DNA of 64,000 bases from Ramlibacter rhizophilus (GTDB taxonomy: Bacteria > Pseudomonadota > Gammaproteobacteria > Burkholderiales > Burkholderiaceae_C): assembly GCF_004681965.1 (NCBI RefSeq), contig NZ_SMLL01000006.1, forward strand, positions 310,001 to 374,000, given 5' to 3'. The stretch's first letter is position 1, and each line of letters begins with the position of its first letter. The position numbers were made by a program, and so were the translations under genes. Shown one piece after another: positions 24,919-34,302 of this stretch. The notes beneath the pieces are model-generated. The model was not told the origin of the DNA. It did no database searches and was given only the letters and a program-made list of their open reading frames with translations.

Positions 24919-26079
24919 TCAAGCGGCGGCCGGCAGCCTCACCACGAAGGACGCCCCGCCCCCTTCGCGCCCCTCGCAGCGCACGCTGCCGCGGTGCCGT
25001 TCGACGATGGACTTCACCAGGGCCAGCCCCAGGCCCACGCCGCCCGCGCGTTCGCTCGCGCCGGGCAGGCGGTAGAAGGGCTCGAAGATGCGTTCGCGTT
25101 GCTCCGGCGGCACGCCGGGCCCGCGGTCGTGCACGGAGAGGACGGCCTGGCCGCCTTCGCGGCGCACGGCCATGCTCACCGGGCCCTCGCTGTAGCGGCG
25201 GGCGTTCTCCAGCAGGTTGCGCACCACGCGCCGCAGCAGGCGCGCGACGCCGGGCACCTCGACCGCGTGGCCGTCTTCGGAGACCAGCAGCTCCGCGTCC
25301 AGCCGCGCGCATTCCTCGGCGGCCAGGCCGGTGAGGTCCACCGTCTCCACGGGGCCGATGTCGGCGTCCGGCGCATCGAGGCGGCTGGCCAGGAGGATCT
25401 CCTCGACCAGCTGGTCCAGCTCGGCGATGTTGCGCTCGATCTCGCGCCGCGCCGCCGCGTCGGCCTGCGGGCCCATCAGCTCCAGCCCCATGCGGATGCG
25501 GGCCAGCGGCGAGCGCAGCTCGTGCGAGGCATTGGCCAGCAGCGACTTGTGGCTGGCGACCAGTTGCTCGATGCGCTCGGCCGCGCGGTTGAAGCGGCGC
25601 GCGAGGAAGGCCACTTCGTCGCCGCCGGAGTCGTCCACCCGGGCACGCAGGTCGCCCTCGCCCCAGCGCTCCACGCCTTCACGCAGCGCCTCCAGGCGCT
25701 TGGTCAGGCGCCGCGCAATGGGGAAACTGCCCACGGCCACGGCCACGGCCGCGATGACCAGCAGCAAAAACCAGCCGCTGGAGCCGCGCAGCCAGCGGTC
25801 CGGCGGCGACGCGCCGGGCGGGCGCGGACGCGGCGGGATCTGCACCGAAAGCGTCCGGCCGTCCCGCATCGCCACCGAGAATTCGAGTCCCTCGCCCGGC
25901 ACCCAGACGGGCCGGCCCCGGCTCAGGCCGACCACCTGGTCGGCCTCGTCGCGCACGATCAGCTCGCGCATGGGCCGCTCCTCGCGGCTGGCCTGGAACA
26001 GCCAGCCGAAGAAGAGCGTGATCACCACGACGGCTGCCACCACCGCCAGCCACAGTCGCAGGTACAGGGGCAGTTTCAC
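24919..26079 (-). CDS. Sensor histidine kinase (EnvZ/BaeS/RstB-like)
   Basis: 386 residues. Transmembrane helices at about 8-28 and 103-122 flank a periplasmic loop of only about 75 residues rich in Arg/Pro. A HAMP domain follows (RLTKRLEALREGVERWGEGD), then the phospho-acceptor His186 in LLANASHELRSPL, Asn292 in NLLENARRY, and the G boxes DRGPG and GVGLGLALVK. The start is GTG at 26079, 7 bp after the response-regulator stop. With that partner it forms a two-component system; the short sensor loop suggests an envelope or ion signal, which is inference. Confidence 0.9.
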   Translation of the reverse strand: MKLPLYLRLWLAVVAAVVVITLFFGWLFQASREERPMRELIVRDEADQVVGLSRGRPVWVPGEGLEFSVAMRDGRTLSVQIPPRPRPPGASPPDRWLRGSSGWFLLLVIAAVAVAVGSFPIARRLTKRLEALREGVERWGEGDLRARVDDSGGDEVAFLARRFNRAAERIEQLVASHKSLLANASHELRSPLARIRMGLELMGPQADAAARREIERNIAELDQLVEEILLASRLDAPDADIGPVETVDLTGLAAEECARLDAELLVSEDGHAVEVPGVARLLRRVVRNLLENARRYSEGPVSMAVRREGGQAVLSVHDRGPGVPPEQRERIFEPFYRLPGASERAGGVGLGLALVKSIVERHRGSVRCEGREGGGASFVVRLPAAA

Positions 26080-26086
26080 CGCCGGT

Positions 26087-26797
26087 TCAGTCCTGCTGCC
26101 TGGCGAACACGTAGCCCACGCCGCGCACGGTGAGGATGCGCTTGGGGTTCTTGGGATCGGCCTCGATGGCCGCGCGGATGCGCCCCATGTGCACGTCGAT
26201 GGAGCGGTCGAAGGCTTCCAGCTCGCGCCCGCGCACGGCCTCCATGATCTGGTCGCGCGTGAGCACCCGGCCGGCGCGCTCGGCCAGGGCGGCCAGCAGG
26301 TCGAACTGGTAGGAGGTGATCTCGCGCGCTTCGCCCGCCACCGTGACGGTGCGCGCATCGCGGTCGATCTCCAGCGAGCCGAAGCGCATGATGCGCGCCG
26401 ACGGCGCCGCCTCGCCGCGCCGGCGCAGCACCGCGCGGATGCGCGCCAGCAGCTCGCGCGGCTCGAAGGGCTTGGGCAGGTAGTCGTCCGCGCCCATCTC
26501 CAGGCCGATGATGCGGTCCATGGGATCGCCCTTGGCCGTGAGCATCACGACCGGCAGGCGCGCCGCGTCGCTGGGGAGCGCGCGCAGGCGCCGGCAGACC
26601 TCCAGGCCGTCCATGTCCGGCAGCATCAGGTCCAGCAGCACCAGGTCCGGCAGCCCCGCTGCCGTGGGGGCCTCCAGCAGGGCCAGGCCCGCCTTGCCGT
26701 CGGTCGCATGGGTGAGGACGAAGCCCGACTGCTCCAGGTACTCGCCCACCATCTGCGCGAGGCGGGCGTCGTCTTCGATCATCAGCAGTTGCGGCAT
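26087..26797 (-). CDS. OmpR-family response regulator
   Basis: 236 residues. Receiver domain: acidic pair Asp9/Asp10, phospho-acceptor Asp56 in LVLLDLMLPDMDG, Thr87 and Lys109 (YLPKPFEP). The C-terminal winged helix includes EITSYQFDLLAALAERAGRVL and RSIDVHMGRIRAAIEADPKNP, typical of OmpR/RstA proteins. I chose the ATG at 26797 because a TACGAT hexamer ends 7 nt before it; ATGs at 26806 and 26830 would lie in or upstream of that hexamer. Target genes are not apparent in the window. Confidence 0.9.
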   Translation of the reverse strand: MPQLLMIEDDARLAQMVGEYLEQSGFVLTHATDGKAGLALLEAPTAAGLPDLVLLDLMLPDMDGLEVCRRLRALPSDAARLPVVMLTAKGDPMDRIIGLEMGADDYLPKPFEPRELLARIRAVLRRRGEAAPSARIMRFGSLEIDRDARTVTVAGEAREITSYQFDLLAALAERAGRVLTRDQIMEAVRGRELEAFDRSIDVHMGRIRAAIEADPKNPKRILTVRGVGYVFARQQD

Positions 26798-26804
26798 GCG
26801 GCGC

Positions 26805-26810
26805 ATCGTA
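26805..26810 (-). promoter_or_regulatory. -10-like TACGAT before the response regulator
   Basis: On the minus strand, GCTACGATGCGCCGCATG places TACGAT 7 nt before the chosen ATG, predicting a leader of about 1 nt. No Shine-Dalgarno lies between. Confidence 0.35.
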
Positions 26811-26912
26811 GCGAGCGGGGAGCGCTCCATGCTGCGGTCGGCCGGCGGCAGCAGCTTGTCGCGGCCGTAAAGAAAGGTAAAGCCCCTGCGCGGACCCGCG
26901 CCGACCCGCGCT

Positions 26913-28259
26913 TCACCCGCTCCGGTTCGCGGCAGGCTGCACCCGCGCGGCCAGCGCCACCAGCAGCAGCACCGGCACCCCGAGGGCGGCCGTGCCGGTG
27001 AAGAAGGCGCTGTAGCCGAAGGCGTCGACGAACTGCCCCGAGAAGCCCGCCAGCCACTTGGGCAGCAGCAGCATGATGGAGCTGAAGAGCGCGTACTGCG
27101 TGGCCGAGTAGCTCACGTTGGTGAGGCCGGACAGGTAGGCGATGAAGGCGGCCGAGGCGATGCCCGAAGCCAGGTTGTCGGCCGAGATGACCAGCACCAG
27201 CGCCTGCACGTCGTGCCCGCGCGCGCCCAGCCAGGCGAACAGCAGGTTGGTGAAGGCACTGAGCACCGCGCCGAGCATCAGCACCCGCATCACGCCCAGG
27301 CGCAGCGCCATGACGCCGCCGATGAAGGAGCCCAGGAGCGTCATGGCCACGCCGTACACCTTGGTGACCGCCGCCACTTCCTCCTTGGTGTAGCCCATGT
27401 CCACGTAGAAGGGGTTGGCCATGATGCCCATGACCACGTCGCTGATCCGGTACACGGCGATCAGGGCCAGCACCAGCCCCGCCTGCCAGCGGTAGCGGCG
27501 CACGAAGTCGGCGAAGGGCTCGACCACCGCCTCGCGCAGCCATTCGGCCAGGCCGCGCGCGCTCGGTTGCGGCCGCCGCAGCGGTTCGGGGGAGAGCAGC
27601 ACCGTGAGCAGGCCCACGGCCATGGAGCCGGCCATCACGAGGTAGGCGAGGCGCCAGGCCTGCGGCTGGTAGCCGCCCGCGCCCGCGGACTCCGCCTGCG
27701 CAGCCAGCCACAGCACGCCGGCGCCGGCCCAGATCATGGCGAGCCGGTAGCCGGTCTGGTAGGCGGCCGCGAGCGCGGCCTGTCGTTCGGTGTCGGCCGA
27801 TTCGATGCGGAAGGCATCCAGCGCGATGTCCTGCGTGGCCGAGGCGAAGGCCACCACCAGCGCGCACCCCACCAGCGCCTGCAGCTGCTGGCGCGGATCG
27901 ACGAAGGCCATGCCCGCCAGCCCGGCCGCGATGGCGAGCTGGGACAGCAGCAGCCAGCTGCGGCGCCGCCCCAACAAGCGCGTGAGCCCGGGCAGCGGCA
28001 GCCGGTCCACCAGCGGCGCCCAGGCCCACTTGAAGCCGTAGGCGAGGCCCACCCAGGAGAGGTAGCCGATGGTGGTGCGGTCGATGCCGGCCTCGCGCAG
28101 CCGGAAGCTCAGCGTGCCCAGCACCAGCAGCAGCGGCAGCCCGGCGGAGAAGCCGAGGAACAGCATGCGCCAGGTCGCGGGTTCGAGGTAGACCTGCAAG
28201 GCACGGAGCCAGCCGTCCCGGCGCGCGGTCTGCGGCGGTGTGATGATGTTGTCTGACAT
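26913..28259 (-). CDS. ampG: AmpG-family muropeptide MFS permease
   Basis: 448 residues with about 12-14 transmembrane helices. The N-terminal YLEPATWRMLFLGFSAGLPLL and SFRLREAGIDRTTIGYLSWVGLAYGFKW, and ATQDIALDAFRIE in the middle, are hallmarks of AmpG permeases, which import GlcNAc-anhydroMurNAc peptides released from peptidoglycan. This recycling also controls beta-lactamase inducers in bacteria with AmpR; no ampR is in this window. It diverges from the M48 protease gene over a 32-bp gap in which the two -10-like elements overlap. Confidence 0.87.
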   Translation of the reverse strand: MSDNIITPPQTARRDGWLRALQVYLEPATWRMLFLGFSAGLPLLLVLGTLSFRLREAGIDRTTIGYLSWVGLAYGFKWAWAPLVDRLPLPGLTRLLGRRRSWLLLSQLAIAAGLAGMAFVDPRQQLQALVGCALVVAFASATQDIALDAFRIESADTERQAALAAAYQTGYRLAMIWAGAGVLWLAAQAESAGAGGYQPQAWRLAYLVMAGSMAVGLLTVLLSPEPLRRPQPSARGLAEWLREAVVEPFADFVRRYRWQAGLVLALIAVYRISDVVMGIMANPFYVDMGYTKEEVAAVTKVYGVAMTLLGSFIGGVMALRLGVMRVLMLGAVLSAFTNLLFAWLGARGHDVQALVLVISADNLASGIASAAFIAYLSGLTNVSYSATQYALFSSIMLLLPKWLAGFSGQFVDAFGYSAFFTGTAALGVPVLLLVALAARVQPAANRSG

Positions 28260-28276
28260 GGGGGCGCAGCGCGCTC

Positions 28277-28284
28277 ATTATGAT
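28277..28284. promoter_or_regulatory. Overlapping divergent -10 elements of ampG and the M48 protease
   Basis: ATTATGAT reads TATGAT (28279-28284) on the plus strand, 7 nt before the ATG at 28292, and CATAAT (28277-28282) on the minus strand, 17 nt before the ampG ATG. The two hexamers share four bases, so polymerase could occupy only one at a time. Confidence 0.45.
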
Positions 28285-28291
28285 GGGCCGC

Positions 28292-29218
28292 ATGTGCCAG
28301 CTCTGCGATGCCAGGATCTCGGACGCGCTCGCGCGTCAACGCACCGGTGTGGCGCGCCGGACCTTCCTGCTGGCCACCGGTGCCGGCCTGTCGGGCGCGG
28401 CGGTCGGCCAGGTCGATGTCGGCGAAGCCTCGCGCCTGCGCACCCTGATCCCGGCCGAGGAGCTGGAGCAGGCGGCCGCGCAGGAATACCAGCAGCTGCT
28501 GGCGCAGGCGCGCGCCAAGGGCGTGCTGGCACCGCCCGGCAACCCCTCCCTGCAGCGCCTGCAGAACATCGTCTCGCGCCTGATTCCCCCGGCCGTGCGT
28601 TGGAACGAACGGGCCCGCAACTGGCGCTGGGAGGTCAACCTCATCAACAGTCCGCAGGTCAACGCCTTCGTGATGCCCGGCGGCAAGATCGCCGTGTACA
28701 CCGGCCTGCTGGAGAAGCTCAAGCTCACCGAGGACGAGGCGGCCATGGTGCTCGCGCACGAGATGGCGCACGCCTTGCGCGAGCACGCCCGCGAGCGCAT
28801 CGCCAAGACCCAGGGCACGGGCATCGGCCTGTCGGTGCTGGGACAAATCCTGGGGCTGGGCCAGCTCGGCGACGTGGCGGCCAACCTGGGCACGCAGCTG
28901 CTGACCCTGCGCTTCAGCCGGGAAGACGAGATCGAGTCGGACCTGGTCGGCCTGGAGATCGCCGCGCGCGCGGGCTACGACCCGGACGCGGCCGTGAGCC
29001 TGTGGCAGAAGATGAACCAGGCCGGTGGCAGCAGCGGCCCGGCCTTCCTGTCCACGCACCCGAGCGGGCCGGAGCGCATCCGGCGGCTGCGCGAGAACGT
29101 GCCGCGCGTGCGCGGGCTGTACGAGCAGGCCCGCGCGGGGCGAGCCGGGCAGCCGGCCGCCACCGTGGCGCCGTCCCGCAGTGCGCCCGCATCGGCGGGC
29201 ATTCCCATCATTCGCTGA
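28292..29218 (+). CDS. Periplasmic M48-family metalloprotease with Tat-like signal
   Basis: 308 residues from this start. The zinc protease motif HEMAH starts at about residue 156, with the third ligand in EDEIESDLVG about 60 residues later, as in M48 (HtpX/Oma1/BepA/LoiP-like) enzymes. The N terminus VARRTFLLATGAGLSGAAVG has a twin arginine followed by a hydrophobic segment, suggesting Tat or Sec export to the periplasm. LoiP/BepA-type proteases act in outer-membrane quality control. ATGs at 28280 and 28283 also exist, but they lie inside the TATGAT hexamer; 28292 (MCQLC) is preferred. The C terminus is an Ala/Pro/Ser tail. Confidence 0.87.
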   Translation: MCQLCDARISDALARQRTGVARRTFLLATGAGLSGAAVGQVDVGEASRLRTLIPAEELEQAAAQEYQQLLAQARAKGVLAPPGNPSLQRLQNIVSRLIPPAVRWNERARNWRWEVNLINSPQVNAFVMPGGKIAVYTGLLEKLKLTEDEAAMVLAHEMAHALREHARERIAKTQGTGIGLSVLGQILGLGQLGDVAANLGTQLLTLRFSREDEIESDLVGLEIAARAGYDPDAAVSLWQKMNQAGGSSGPAFLSTHPSGPERIRRLRENVPRVRGLYEQARAGRAGQPAATVAPSRSAPASAGIPIIR

Positions 29219-29228
29219 ACCAGCGCTA

Positions 29229-29867
29229 TCAGCGGTCGCGCACGTAGGGGTTGGTCCGCCGCTCCTGCCCGAAGCTGCTCTCGGGTCCGTGCCCCGGAAT
29301 GAACACCGTCTCGTCGCCCATGGGCCAGAGCCGCTGCGTGATGCTGGCAATCAGCATGGCGTGGTCGCCCTGCGGGAAGTCCGTGCGGCCGATGCTGCCG
29401 GCGAAGAGCACGTCGCCCACGAAGGCGCGCTGCAGGTCGGGCGAATGGAACACGACATGGCCCGGCGTGTGGCCCGGGCAATGCCGCACGTTCAGCGTGT
29501 GCGCGCCCAGGCTCACCGTGTCGCCGTCCTGAAGCCAGCGAGTCGGCGTGAAGGCCTCGGCGGGTGGAAAGCCGAACATCGCGCCCTGCTGGGGCAGCGC
29601 CTCGATCCAGAACCGGTCCGCCTCATGCGGGCCGATGACGGGCAGGTCCTGCCGGCGTGCCAGCTCGGCAGTGCCGCCGGCATGGTCGATGTGCGCGTGG
29701 GTGAGCCAGATCTGCTCCAGCTTCAGTCCGCGTCGCTGCACTTCAGCAAGCAGCCGGTCGAGATCGCCGCCCGGGTCGATGACGGCGGCCTGCAGGGTCT
29801 GGTCGTCCCAGACGATCGAGCAGTTCTGGGCGAAGGCGGTGACGGGGATGGTCAGGTAGCGGAGCAT
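29229..29867 (-). CDS. MBL-fold metallo-hydrolase (glyoxalase II/YcbL-like)
   Basis: 212 residues, shorter than classical glyoxalase II and matching the YcbL/GloB-related group. Metal ligands are visible: LTHAHIDHAGG (HxHxDH), RHCPGHTPGHVVFH, FVGDVLFAGSIGRTDFP and the final PGHGPES histidine. It probably hydrolyses glutathione thioesters or similar esters in the cytosol. Its ATG at 29867 lies inside the 3' end of truC, a 16-bp overlap in a different frame, so the two are likely co-transcribed. Confidence 0.87.
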   Translation of the reverse strand: MLRYLTIPVTAFAQNCSIVWDDQTLQAAVIDPGGDLDRLLAEVQRRGLKLEQIWLTHAHIDHAGGTAELARRQDLPVIGPHEADRFWIEALPQQGAMFGFPPAEAFTPTRWLQDGDTVSLGAHTLNVRHCPGHTPGHVVFHSPDLQRAFVGDVLFAGSIGRTDFPQGDHAMLIASITQRLWPMGDETVFIPGHGPESSFGQERRTNPYVRDR

Positions 29868-30577
29868 GGCGGGCGCCATTCTGGCGCAGGCAGGAGCGGC
29901 GCCCATTCCGGCCCGGCCGGTGCGTGCAGGTCCAGCACGCCGCCGGGTGCGGGCAAGCGCAGTTGCCCCGCGTGCAGCCACAGGCGGGCTGTTCCGAGCC
30001 ACTGCGCCACCGCGCGGTTGTGTGCGCCCTTGCCGTGCGTGCTGTCGCCGACCAGCGGATGCGCGATGTGCTTGAAATGCCGCCGGATCTGGTGCCGCCG
30101 GCCCGACAGGGGCTGCACCCCGACCAGGGCATAGCGGCTGGTCGGGTGGCGGCCATCCACCGGGAACGGCCACTCGAAGGTGGCCAGGCGCTGCCAGTCG
30201 GTGCGCGCGTCCAGGTGCGGCTGGCCGGCCGACGGCCGCTCCGGGTCGCGCGCGAGCGGCTGCTCGATGCGACCTTGCTCCGCCGGCCATCCGCGCACCA
30301 GGGCCAGGTAGTGCTTGGCCGCCAGGCCGTCCCGGAACACGCGGCCGTAGTGGCGGGCCGCCTCGGCATGGCGGGCCAGCACCAGCACGCCGCTGGTCGC
30401 CTTGTCGAGCCGGTGCAGCGGATACAGGACCTGGCCGAGCTGGGCTTGCAACTCGGCCAGGACCGTGACGTTCTCCTGCGCGTCCAGGCGGCTCGGATGC
30501 ACGAGCATCCCGGCGGGCTTGTCAACGGCGACCACATCCGTATCGAGGTGCAGGAGGCGAAGTTCAATGCTGCTCAT
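29852..30577 (-). CDS. truC: tRNA pseudouridine(65) synthase-like protein
   Basis: 241 residues of the RluA/TruC pseudouridine synthase family. The catalytic Asp is in LHRLDKATSGVLVLAR near residue 70; VAVDKPAGMLVHPSRLD opens the fold, and SRYALVGVQPLSGRRHQIRRHFKHIAHPLVGDSTHGKGAHNR matches TruC in order and spacing. TruC makes pseudouridine 65 in some tRNAs; a related RluA-type target remains possible. I chose the ATG at 30577 (MSSIEL), where similarity starts; the frame extends upstream by 35 codons without a homologous sequence. It overlaps the downstream hydrolase by 16 bp. Confidence 0.84.
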   Translation of the reverse strand: MSSIELRLLHLDTDVVAVDKPAGMLVHPSRLDAQENVTVLAELQAQLGQVLYPLHRLDKATSGVLVLARHAEAARHYGRVFRDGLAAKHYLALVRGWPAEQGRIEQPLARDPERPSAGQPHLDARTDWQRLATFEWPFPVDGRHPTSRYALVGVQPLSGRRHQIRRHFKHIAHPLVGDSTHGKGAHNRAVAQWLGTARLWLHAGQLRLPAPGGVLDLHAPAGPEWAPLLPAPEWRPPCSAT

Positions 30578-30750
30578 CAGCTGGAAGGCTCGACGTTGTG
30601 GAGCGTAGGGTGGCCAGGTTTTATTTGTGCGGCCCTTGGCGGCCGACGCAGAGTTTCCCTTGCTCAGCCGCAGGGTAAACAAATGCGATTTGCTTCAGCC
30701 GGCCAGCGCTGCCACAGTCCGGCCCCTGCGCGAGGGAGCGACGGAGTTCA
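30578..30750. promoter_or_regulatory. Divergent gap between truC and the hybrid kinase
   Basis: 173 bp holding the promoters of two divergent genes. It is somewhat less GC-rich than its surroundings (TTTTATTTG near 30621 and AAACAAATGCGATTTGC near 30677), but I find no confident -35/-10 pair and no strong palindrome. Confidence 0.3.
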
Positions 30751-33423
30751 ATGATCCTAAGAGAGAAGCGTCCGGTTCGCTGGACGGTGCGGACCTACCT
30801 GATCTGGCTGGTGCTGGCGTGCCTGCTGCCGGGCGTGGTGGGCGCGCTGGTGCTGGTCGGGCACCAGTACCGGCAGAGCCGCGCCGAGCTGGAGAAGAGC
30901 ACCCTTCTGACCGCGCGCGCACTCGCCCAGGCCACCGACAACCACCTCCTGAAGGTGCAGGCGGTCGCGCAATCGCTGGCCACGTCCTCGGCCTTGACCG
31001 AGGGCGACCTGCCCCGCTTCCACCGCCAGGCCCGGCAGGTGCTCAGCCAGGTAGGCCTGGGCACGCATGCGGTGCTGCGCGACTCCGTCGGTCGCCAGTG
31101 GTTGAACACCGCCGTCGAGTGGGGCGCGGCGCTGCCCCAGGGCGCCGCGCCCGAGCATGTGCAGTACGTGTTCGAGACCGGGCAGGCCAGCATCTCCGGG
31201 CTGTACGAATCCCCCGAGCTGCGCAGCATCGCCATGAGCGTGGACGTGCCCGTGCTGGTGCGCGGCGAGCTGAGCTATTCGCTGGGCATCGTGGTGCCGC
31301 CCTCGCAGTTCGACGCCGTGCTGCGCACCCAGGGCATGCCGGCCGACTGGTTCGCCGGCGTCTTCGACACCACCGGCACGCTGGTCGCGCGGGCGCAGGC
31401 GCCGCGCCGCTTCGTCGGCCAGAAGGTGGCCGCAGGCCTGCTGGAGCCGCTTGCCTTCCTGCCGGAGGGACGCGGCGAGTTCACCACCCTGGACGGGGTG
31501 GTGATGGACGCCTTCTTCAGCCGCTCGCCGGTGTCCAACTGGGGCGTGGCCATCGGTATCCCGCAATCGGCGCTGCTGTCGGACATGCTGCGAACCTCCG
31601 CGGTCGTGGGCCTGGGCATCGCGGTGCTCTTCGCCGCGGGCCTGCTGCTGGCTCGGCTGATCGGCCGGCGCATCGGGCGGGCCTTCCAGACGCTCAGCCA
31701 AGCGGCCTCCGAGCTGGGCGCCGGCCGCGTCATCGCAAGCCCCGAGACGCACATCCGTGAAGCCGCCGAAGTGGCGGCGGCGCTGGGTGCGGCCTCCAGC
31801 CTGCTCAAGGAACGCGCCACCACGCTCAAGGAAAGCGAGATGCGCTTCAAGGCGCTGGCGGACAACATCGCGCAGCTGGCGTGGATGACCGACCGGCACG
31901 GCGTGGTGCAGTGGTTCAACCGCCGCTGGTACGAGTACACCGGACTGGACTCGGAGGCGGCGGCCGACCGCGGCTGGGACCGCTGCCAGCACCCCGACTA
32001 CCGAGCGCAGGCGCTGGAGAAGTTCCAGCGCCACGTGGCCACCGGCGACCCCTGGGAGGACACCTTCCCGCTGCGGGCGCGCGACGGCAGCTACCGCTGG
32101 TTCCTCTCGCGGGCCTTTCCGCTGCGCGACCAGGGCGGGCGCATCGTCAGCTGGTTCGGCACCAACACCGACGTGACCGAGCAGCTCGAGGCGCAGCAGG
32201 CACTGCACGATGCGGACCGCCGCAAGGACGAATTCATCGCCCTGCTCGCGCACGAGCTGCGCAACCCGCTGGCGCCGGTCCGCACGGCCGTCGAGATCCT
32301 GCGCCGGGTCGGCTCGCACGAGCCGCGGCAGGACCGCGCGCGCGAGGTCATCGACCGGCAGGTCACGCACATGTCGCGCCTCATCGACGACCTGCTGGAC
32401 GTCTCGCGCATCGCGCGCGGCAAGCTGGCGCTGCGCAAGGAACGCTGCGACCTCGCGGCCGTCGCGCGCCAGACGGCCGAGGACTATCGCTCCAGCCTGG
32501 AGAGCGCGGGCCTGCGGCTTCACGTGCGCAGCGCGCCCCAGCCCATCTGGGTGGACGGCGATCCGGTTCGCCTCGCGCAGATGGTCGGCAACCTCCTGAA
32601 CAACGCCGCCCGCTTCACCGAGCGCGGCGGCCAGGTGGAAGTGCACGTGGAGGCCGACGCCACCCGCCGCATGGCCATGGTGCGGGTGGTGGACACCGGC
32701 GTCGGCATGGACGCCGAGCTGATCCAGCGCCTCTTCGATCCCTTCAGCCAGGCGCGGCAGGACCTCGCGCGCTCCAAGGGCGGCCTCGGCCTGGGGCTGG
32801 CCTTGACCAAGGGCCTGGTGGAACTGCACGGCGGCGGCGTGGCCGTGGACAGCGACGGCCTGGGGCACGGCTCCAGCTTCACGCTGCGGCTGCCGCTCGC
32901 CCAGCCGCAGCAGGAAGGCGGCCGCCCGGCGGAGCGGACCGCGGTCGAGGCGCGCGGGCTCAAGGTGCTGGTCATCGAGGACAACGAGGATGCCGCCCGC
33001 TCGCTCGGCGAGCTGCTGGAGATGGCGGGGCACACGGTGCAGCTCGCCTTCGACGGCGAGTCGGGCGTGGCCGCCGCGGGCGTCCTCCGTCCCGAGGTGG
33101 TCATCTCGGACATCGGCCTGCCCGGCGAGATCGACGGCTACGGCGTGGCCCAGGCGCTGCGTGCGGACCCGGCGCTGCGTGGCGCCTACCTCATGGCGCT
33201 GTCGGGCTATGCGAGCGACCATGCGCGCCGCCGCTCCAGCGCCGCCGGGTTCGACGTGCACCTGGCCAAGCCGGCGGACATCCAGGTGCTGGAGCGAACG
33301 CTGGCCAGGATCAGCCCCTTGGCAGCCGGGCAGCCCTCAGTGCCTCCGGAGGAGCCGGCGAAGCCGCTGCCGCCCGAGGGCACCTCGATCCCTCGCGCCA
33401 AGCCGGTTCCCGGCGCGCCCTGA
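30751..33423 (+). CDS. Hybrid sensor histidine kinase/response regulator with PAS domain
   Basis: 890 residues. Order: helix at about 14-34; a periplasmic sensor region of about 250 residues, probably Cache-like; second helix near 288-309; linker/HAMP-like segment; PAS fold (about 366-480, [19 protein letters not shown]) with its C-terminal [14 protein letters not shown]; HisKA with His501 in [12 protein letters not shown]; ATPase ([28 protein letters not shown]); and a receiver domain with Asp787 in [12 protein letters not shown] and Lys in HLAKPAD. The signal is transferred internally from His501 to Asp787. There is no output domain and no dedicated regulator beside it, so it is an orphan hybrid kinase. 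It precedes pyrF by 38 bp. Confidence 0.88.
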   Translation: MILREKRPVRWTVRTYLIWLVLACLLPGVVGALVLVGHQYRQSRAELEKSTLLTARALAQATDNHLLKVQAVAQSLATSSALTEGDLPRFHRQARQVLSQVGLGTHAVLRDSVGRQWLNTAVEWGAALPQGAAPEHVQYVFETGQASISGLYESPELRSIAMSVDVPVLVRGELSYSLGIVVPPSQFDAVLRTQGMPADWFAGVFDTTGTLVARAQAPRRFVGQKVAAGLLEPLAFLPEGRGEFTTLDGVVMDAFFSRSPVSNWGVAIGIPQSALLSDMLRTSAVVGLGIAVLFAAGLLLARLIGRRIGRAFQTLSQAASELGAGRVIASPETHIREAAEVAAALGAASSLLKERATTLKESEMRFKALADNIAQLAWMTDRHGVVQWFNRRWYEYTGLDSEAAADRGWDRCQHPDYRAQALEKFQRHVATGDPWEDTFPLRARDGSYRWFLSRAFPLRDQGGRIVSWFGTNTDVTEQLEAQQALHDADRRKDEFIALLAHELRNPLAPVRTAVEILRRVGSHEPRQDRAREVIDRQVTHMSRLIDDLLDVSRIARGKLALRKERCDLAAVARQTAEDYRSSLESAGLRLHVRSAPQPIWVDGDPVRLAQMVGNLLNNAARFTERGGQVEVHVEADATRRMAMVRVVDTGVGMDAELIQRLFDPFSQARQDLARSKGGLGLGLALTKGLVELHGGGVAVDSDGLGHGSSFTLRLPLAQPQQEGGRPAERTAVEARGLKVLVIEDNEDAARSLGELLEMAGHTVQLAFDGESGVAAAGVLRPEVVISDIGLPGEIDGYGVAQALRADPALRGAYLMALSGYASDHARRRSSAAGFDVHLAKPADIQVLERTLARISPLAAGQPSVPPEEPAKPLPPEGTSIPRAKPVPGAP

Positions 33424-33447
33424 GCCGGGGCCGCACGAGGCGGTCCT

Positions 33448-33453
33448 TACAAT
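33448..33453 (+). promoter_or_regulatory. -10-like TACAAT before pyrF
   Basis: TTACAATCGCGCGCCATG: TACAAT ends 8 nt before the ATG at 33462 and no Shine-Dalgarno intervenes, predicting about 2 nt of leader. Confidence 0.4.
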
Positions 33454-33461
33454 CGCGCGCC

Positions 33462-34292
33462 ATGACGTTCATCGAGAAGCTGCTGGACGCCCAGCGGCGC
33501 AACGGCTCCATGCTCTGCGTGGGGCTGGACCCGGAACCGGCGCGATTCCCGGGGGCGCTGCAGGGCGATGCGAGCCGCATCTACGACTTCTGCGCCCGCA
33601 TCGCCGACGCCACGGCGGACCTGGCCATCGCCTTCAAGCCGCAGATCGCCTACTTTGCCGCCCACCGCGCCGAAGACCAGCTGGAGCGCCTCATGGAGCA
33701 CCTGCGGCGCAACGTCCCGCAGGTGCCGGTCATCCTGGATGCCAAGCGCGGCGACATCGGCTCCACCGCCGAGCAGTACGCCCGCGAAGCCTTCGACCGC
33801 TACGGTGCCGACGCGGTCACGCTCTCGCCCTTCATGGGCTTCGACTCGGTCCAGCCCTACCTGCGCTACGAGGGCAAGGGCGCATTTCTGTTGTGCCGCA
33901 CCTCCAACCCGGGCGGCGATGACCTGCAGAGCCAGCGCCTGGCTTCGGTCCCTGGCGAGCCCCTGCTGTACGAGCACGTGGCCCGGCTGGCGCAGGGACC
34001 CTGGAACCTCAACGGGCAGCTGGGGCTGGTGGTCGGCGCCACCTATCCGGCCGAGATCGAGCGCGTGCGCCAGGTGGCCCCGCGCATGCCGCTGCTCATC
34101 CCCGGCGTCGGCGCACAGGGCGGCGATGCGGTGGCCACGGTGAAGGCCGGCTGGCGCGAGGACGCACCCATCGTGGTGAGCTCCTCGCGGGCCATCCTGT
34201 ACGCCTCGGGTGGCGAGGACTTCGCCGAGGCGGCGCGGCGCGAGGCGGTGAGGACGCGCGCCGTGCTGCAGGACGCGCGGCCTTCGAACTGA
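33462..34292 (+). CDS. pyrF: Orotidine 5'-phosphate decarboxylase
   Basis: 276 residues, the longer subfamily-2 form. The catalytic motif [18 protein letters not shown] is present with Lys95 and the flanking aspartates; [12 protein letters not shown] near residue 20 and [11 protein letters not shown] toward the end bind phosphate. It completes UMP synthesis by decarboxylating OMP. Upstream there is only a weak leader and the gene may have its own promoter. It converges on the YdjM-like gene after 10 bp. Confidence 0.95.
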   Translation: MTFIEKLLDAQRRNGSMLCVGLDPEPARFPGALQGDASRIYDFCARIADATADLAIAFKPQIAYFAAHRAEDQLERLMEHLRRNVPQVPVILDAKRGDIGSTAEQYAREAFDRYGADAVTLSPFMGFDSVQPYLRYEGKGAFLLCRTSNPGGDDLQSQRLASVPGEPLLYEHVARLAQGPWNLNGQLGLVVGATYPAEIERVRQVAPRMPLLIPGVGAQGGDAVATVKAGWREDAPIVVSSSRAILYASGGEDFAEAARREAVRTRAVLQDARPSN

Positions 34293-34302
34293 CCGGTCCG
34301 CA

